From assembly GCA_007116685.1 (NCBI GenBank), contig SKIC01000036.1, forward strand, positions 1 to 15,649: a stretch of 15,649 nucleotides of DNA. Reading direction: 5' to 3'. The position numbers were made by a program, and so were the translations under genes. This DNA comes from Balneolales bacterium (GTDB lineage: Bacteria > Bacteroidota > Rhodothermia > Balneolales > Natronogracilivirgulaceae). Numbering within the stretch: position 1 is the first letter of the stretch; every line of letters begins with the position of its first letter. Shown piece by piece: positions 14,608-15,649 of this stretch. The notes under the pieces are model-generated. The model made no database searches, was not told where the DNA came from, and saw only the letters and a list, made by a program, of their open reading frames with translations.

Positions 14608-15543
14608 ATGACGCTTCAAAACGTAAGAATTAAACAAGTTGACGCTTTTACCAGAAAACCTTTCGCGGGTAATCCTGCCGGTGTTGTAATTCATGCTAAA
14701 GGATTACGCACTGAGGATATGCAAAACATCGCTCGTGAAATGAACTTAAGCGAAACAGTTTTTGTACTCCCTGCAGAATCTGAAGATAATGACTTAAGAT
14801 TGAGATGGTTTACTCCAAAACAAGAAGTCGACCTTTGTGGTCATGCCACTATTGCCGCTTTTCACGCACTTGCTGAAGAGGGTGAGTTTGGTTTGGAAGT
14901 AAACGAACCACAAAGTTTTCTCATTGAAACTCGCTCAGGAGATTTGAACGTGGATTTGGAATGGAAGGATTTCCTACCCTACGTAAAGTTCTCGATTCCA
15001 GTCCCCCGTTTCTTCCCCTTTCCTGATGATTTAGGCGTTCTTTGCGGCGCGCTTGGTATTTCAAAAGTAGAATTGAGCCAAAAGGTAAATCCTCAAATCA
15101 CGGACAATGGATATTGCTTCGTACCCCTTAAAGATTTTGACAGCCTTGCTACTCTTGAGCCAAATCAGCACTTACTGAAAAAACTTGATGAACGTCATGA
15201 CTTAAAAGGATTTGCAGTTGTTACTACAGATACCGGAGAAGAAGATACCGATTGGCACATGAGATTCTTCGCACCTGAGTTAGGAGTATTTGAAGATCCG
15301 GTTACAGGCTCAGCTAATGGTCCGATGGCTGCTTTTCTTTTTTATAATGGATTCCTTGAAGAGGATAAAAAGTGGTTCACATTTAAAGCAACACAAGGAA
15401 ATTTCATTAAACGCCCGGGGACAGTTTATGTGAACATGACCGTGCAAAATGGTGAAATCAATGAATTACAAATTGCAGGCCAAGCTGTAACTGTTTTGGA
15501 AGGTACTTTTACCCTCCATCCACATATTCCTGAAAAATTTTAA
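14608..15543 (+). CDS. PhzF-family isomerase/epimerase
   Basis: 311-aa cytoplasmic protein of the PhzF family (two similar diaminopimelate-epimerase-like halves; about 280-300 aa usual). The N-terminus IKQVDAFTRKPFAGNPAGVV is the family signature and confirms the ATG. NLSETVF carries the catalytic Glu (E49, equivalent to E45 of Pseudomonas PhzF); WFTPKQEVDLCGHATIAAFHAL includes the conserved GHA loop (G78, H79); FEDPVTGSANGPMAAFL (D230) mirrors it in the second half. In phenazine producers PhzF isomerises trans-2,3-dihydro-3-hydroxyanthranilate, but most family members lack such a context and have unknown substrates; no phenazine genes lie here, so that function should not be assumed. It starts 15 nt after the FKBP stop and may be cotranscribed. 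Confidence 0.93.
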   Translation: MTLQNVRIKQVDAFTRKPFAGNPAGVVIHAKGLRTEDMQNIAREMNLSETVFVLPAESEDNDLRLRWFTPKQEVDLCGHATIAAFHALAEEGEFGLEVNEPQSFLIETRSGDLNVDLEWKDFLPYVKFSIPVPRFFPFPDDLGVLCGALGISKVELSQKVNPQITDNGYCFVPLKDFDSLATLEPNQHLLKKLDERHDLKGFAVVTTDTGEEDTDWHMRFFAPELGVFEDPVTGSANGPMAAFLFYNGFLEEDKKWFTFKATQGNFIKRPGTVYVNMTVQNGEINELQIAGQAVTVLEGTFTLHPHIPEKF

Positions 15544-15599
15544 AGGAAGTTATACGTCTCCTGCTGAAGTGATTAAATAATTTCAGACTCGAAGATATA

Positions 15600-15647
15600 G
15601 CTTCATTATTTTTGAAGCAAACATATTTGCAACATTTTTAATGAAGC
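15600..15647. repeat. Overlapping inverted repeats after the PhzF gene
   Basis: GCTTCATTA (15600-15608) has two possible partners: TGAAGC at 15613-15618 (6-bp stem, 7-nt loop) and TAATGAAGC at 15639-15647 (9-bp stem, 30-nt loop). No T-run follows either arm on the plus strand, so a terminator is uncertain; a mutually exclusive hairpin or a binding site for the gene beyond the edge is also possible. The rest of 15544-15649 holds no gene I recognise. Confidence 0.45.
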
Positions 15648-15649
15648 AT

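Noticed and set aside
14608..15543. Phenazine biosynthesis
   Set aside because: The PhzF-family protein is alone; no other phenazine genes are present and most family members have other or unknown roles.
1..15649. Mobile element, CRISPR array, toxin-antitoxin or defence system
   Set aside because: No transposase, integrase, regularly spaced repeats or recognisable defence proteins were found on either strand.

Overview
This looks like a chromosomal segment of a marine-type, motile, Bacteroidota-related bacterium, most likely in or near Balneolota/Rhodothermia. The main reasons are a large secreted protein whose C-terminal type IX secretion sorting domain has the SQNYPNPFNPTT core typical of these groups, moderate-to-low GC, mostly weak or absent Shine-Dalgarno sequences, a YfhO-type membrane protein and chromosomal motAB stator genes. 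The phylum assignment is inference. There are no tRNA or rRNA genes, CRISPR arrays, insertion sequences or phage genes, and the window reads as ordinary core/accessory chromosome.

Left part (1-6656, all minus strand). The partial ptsI (PTS enzyme I, cut by the window edge) follows ptsH (HPr) by 5 nt, forming a general-PTS operon. Upstream, behind a clear intrinsic terminator, lies a 967-aa secreted FG-GAP/beta-propeller protein with a T9SS sorting domain. Further upstream is motA-motB, the flagellar stator, with a strong hairpin separating motB from the secreted-protein gene.

Right part (6827-15543, all plus strand). gatC (amidotransferase subunit C) abuts a large YfhO-family membrane protein (TAAATG junction). 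That gene in turn overlaps a GT4 glycosyltransferase by GTGA, so the three probably form a translationally coupled unit. After a 199-nt gap come a GT2 glycosyltransferase and, behind its own sigma70-like promoter, a degenerate Gfo/Idh/MocA-like Rossmann protein. Two FKBP-type prolyl isomerase lipoproteins follow, one single-domain and one with three tandem domains of which only the last keeps the full active site. The final gene is a PhzF-family isomerase/epimerase.

How the genes fit together: the YfhO, GT4 and GT2 genes suggest glycan or glycolipid assembly at the envelope. The two FKBP lipoproteins suggest folding of exported proteins on the periplasmic side of a membrane. PTS enzyme I and HPr (both His15 and Ser46 present) supply phosphoryl transfer or regulatory signalling. 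I did not find an obviously new multi-gene system. The points most worth a second look are the altered phospho-histidine loop of enzyme I, the FKBP duplication/triplication with decayed domains, the Rossmann protein that lost its family motifs, and the possible sodium-type stator.
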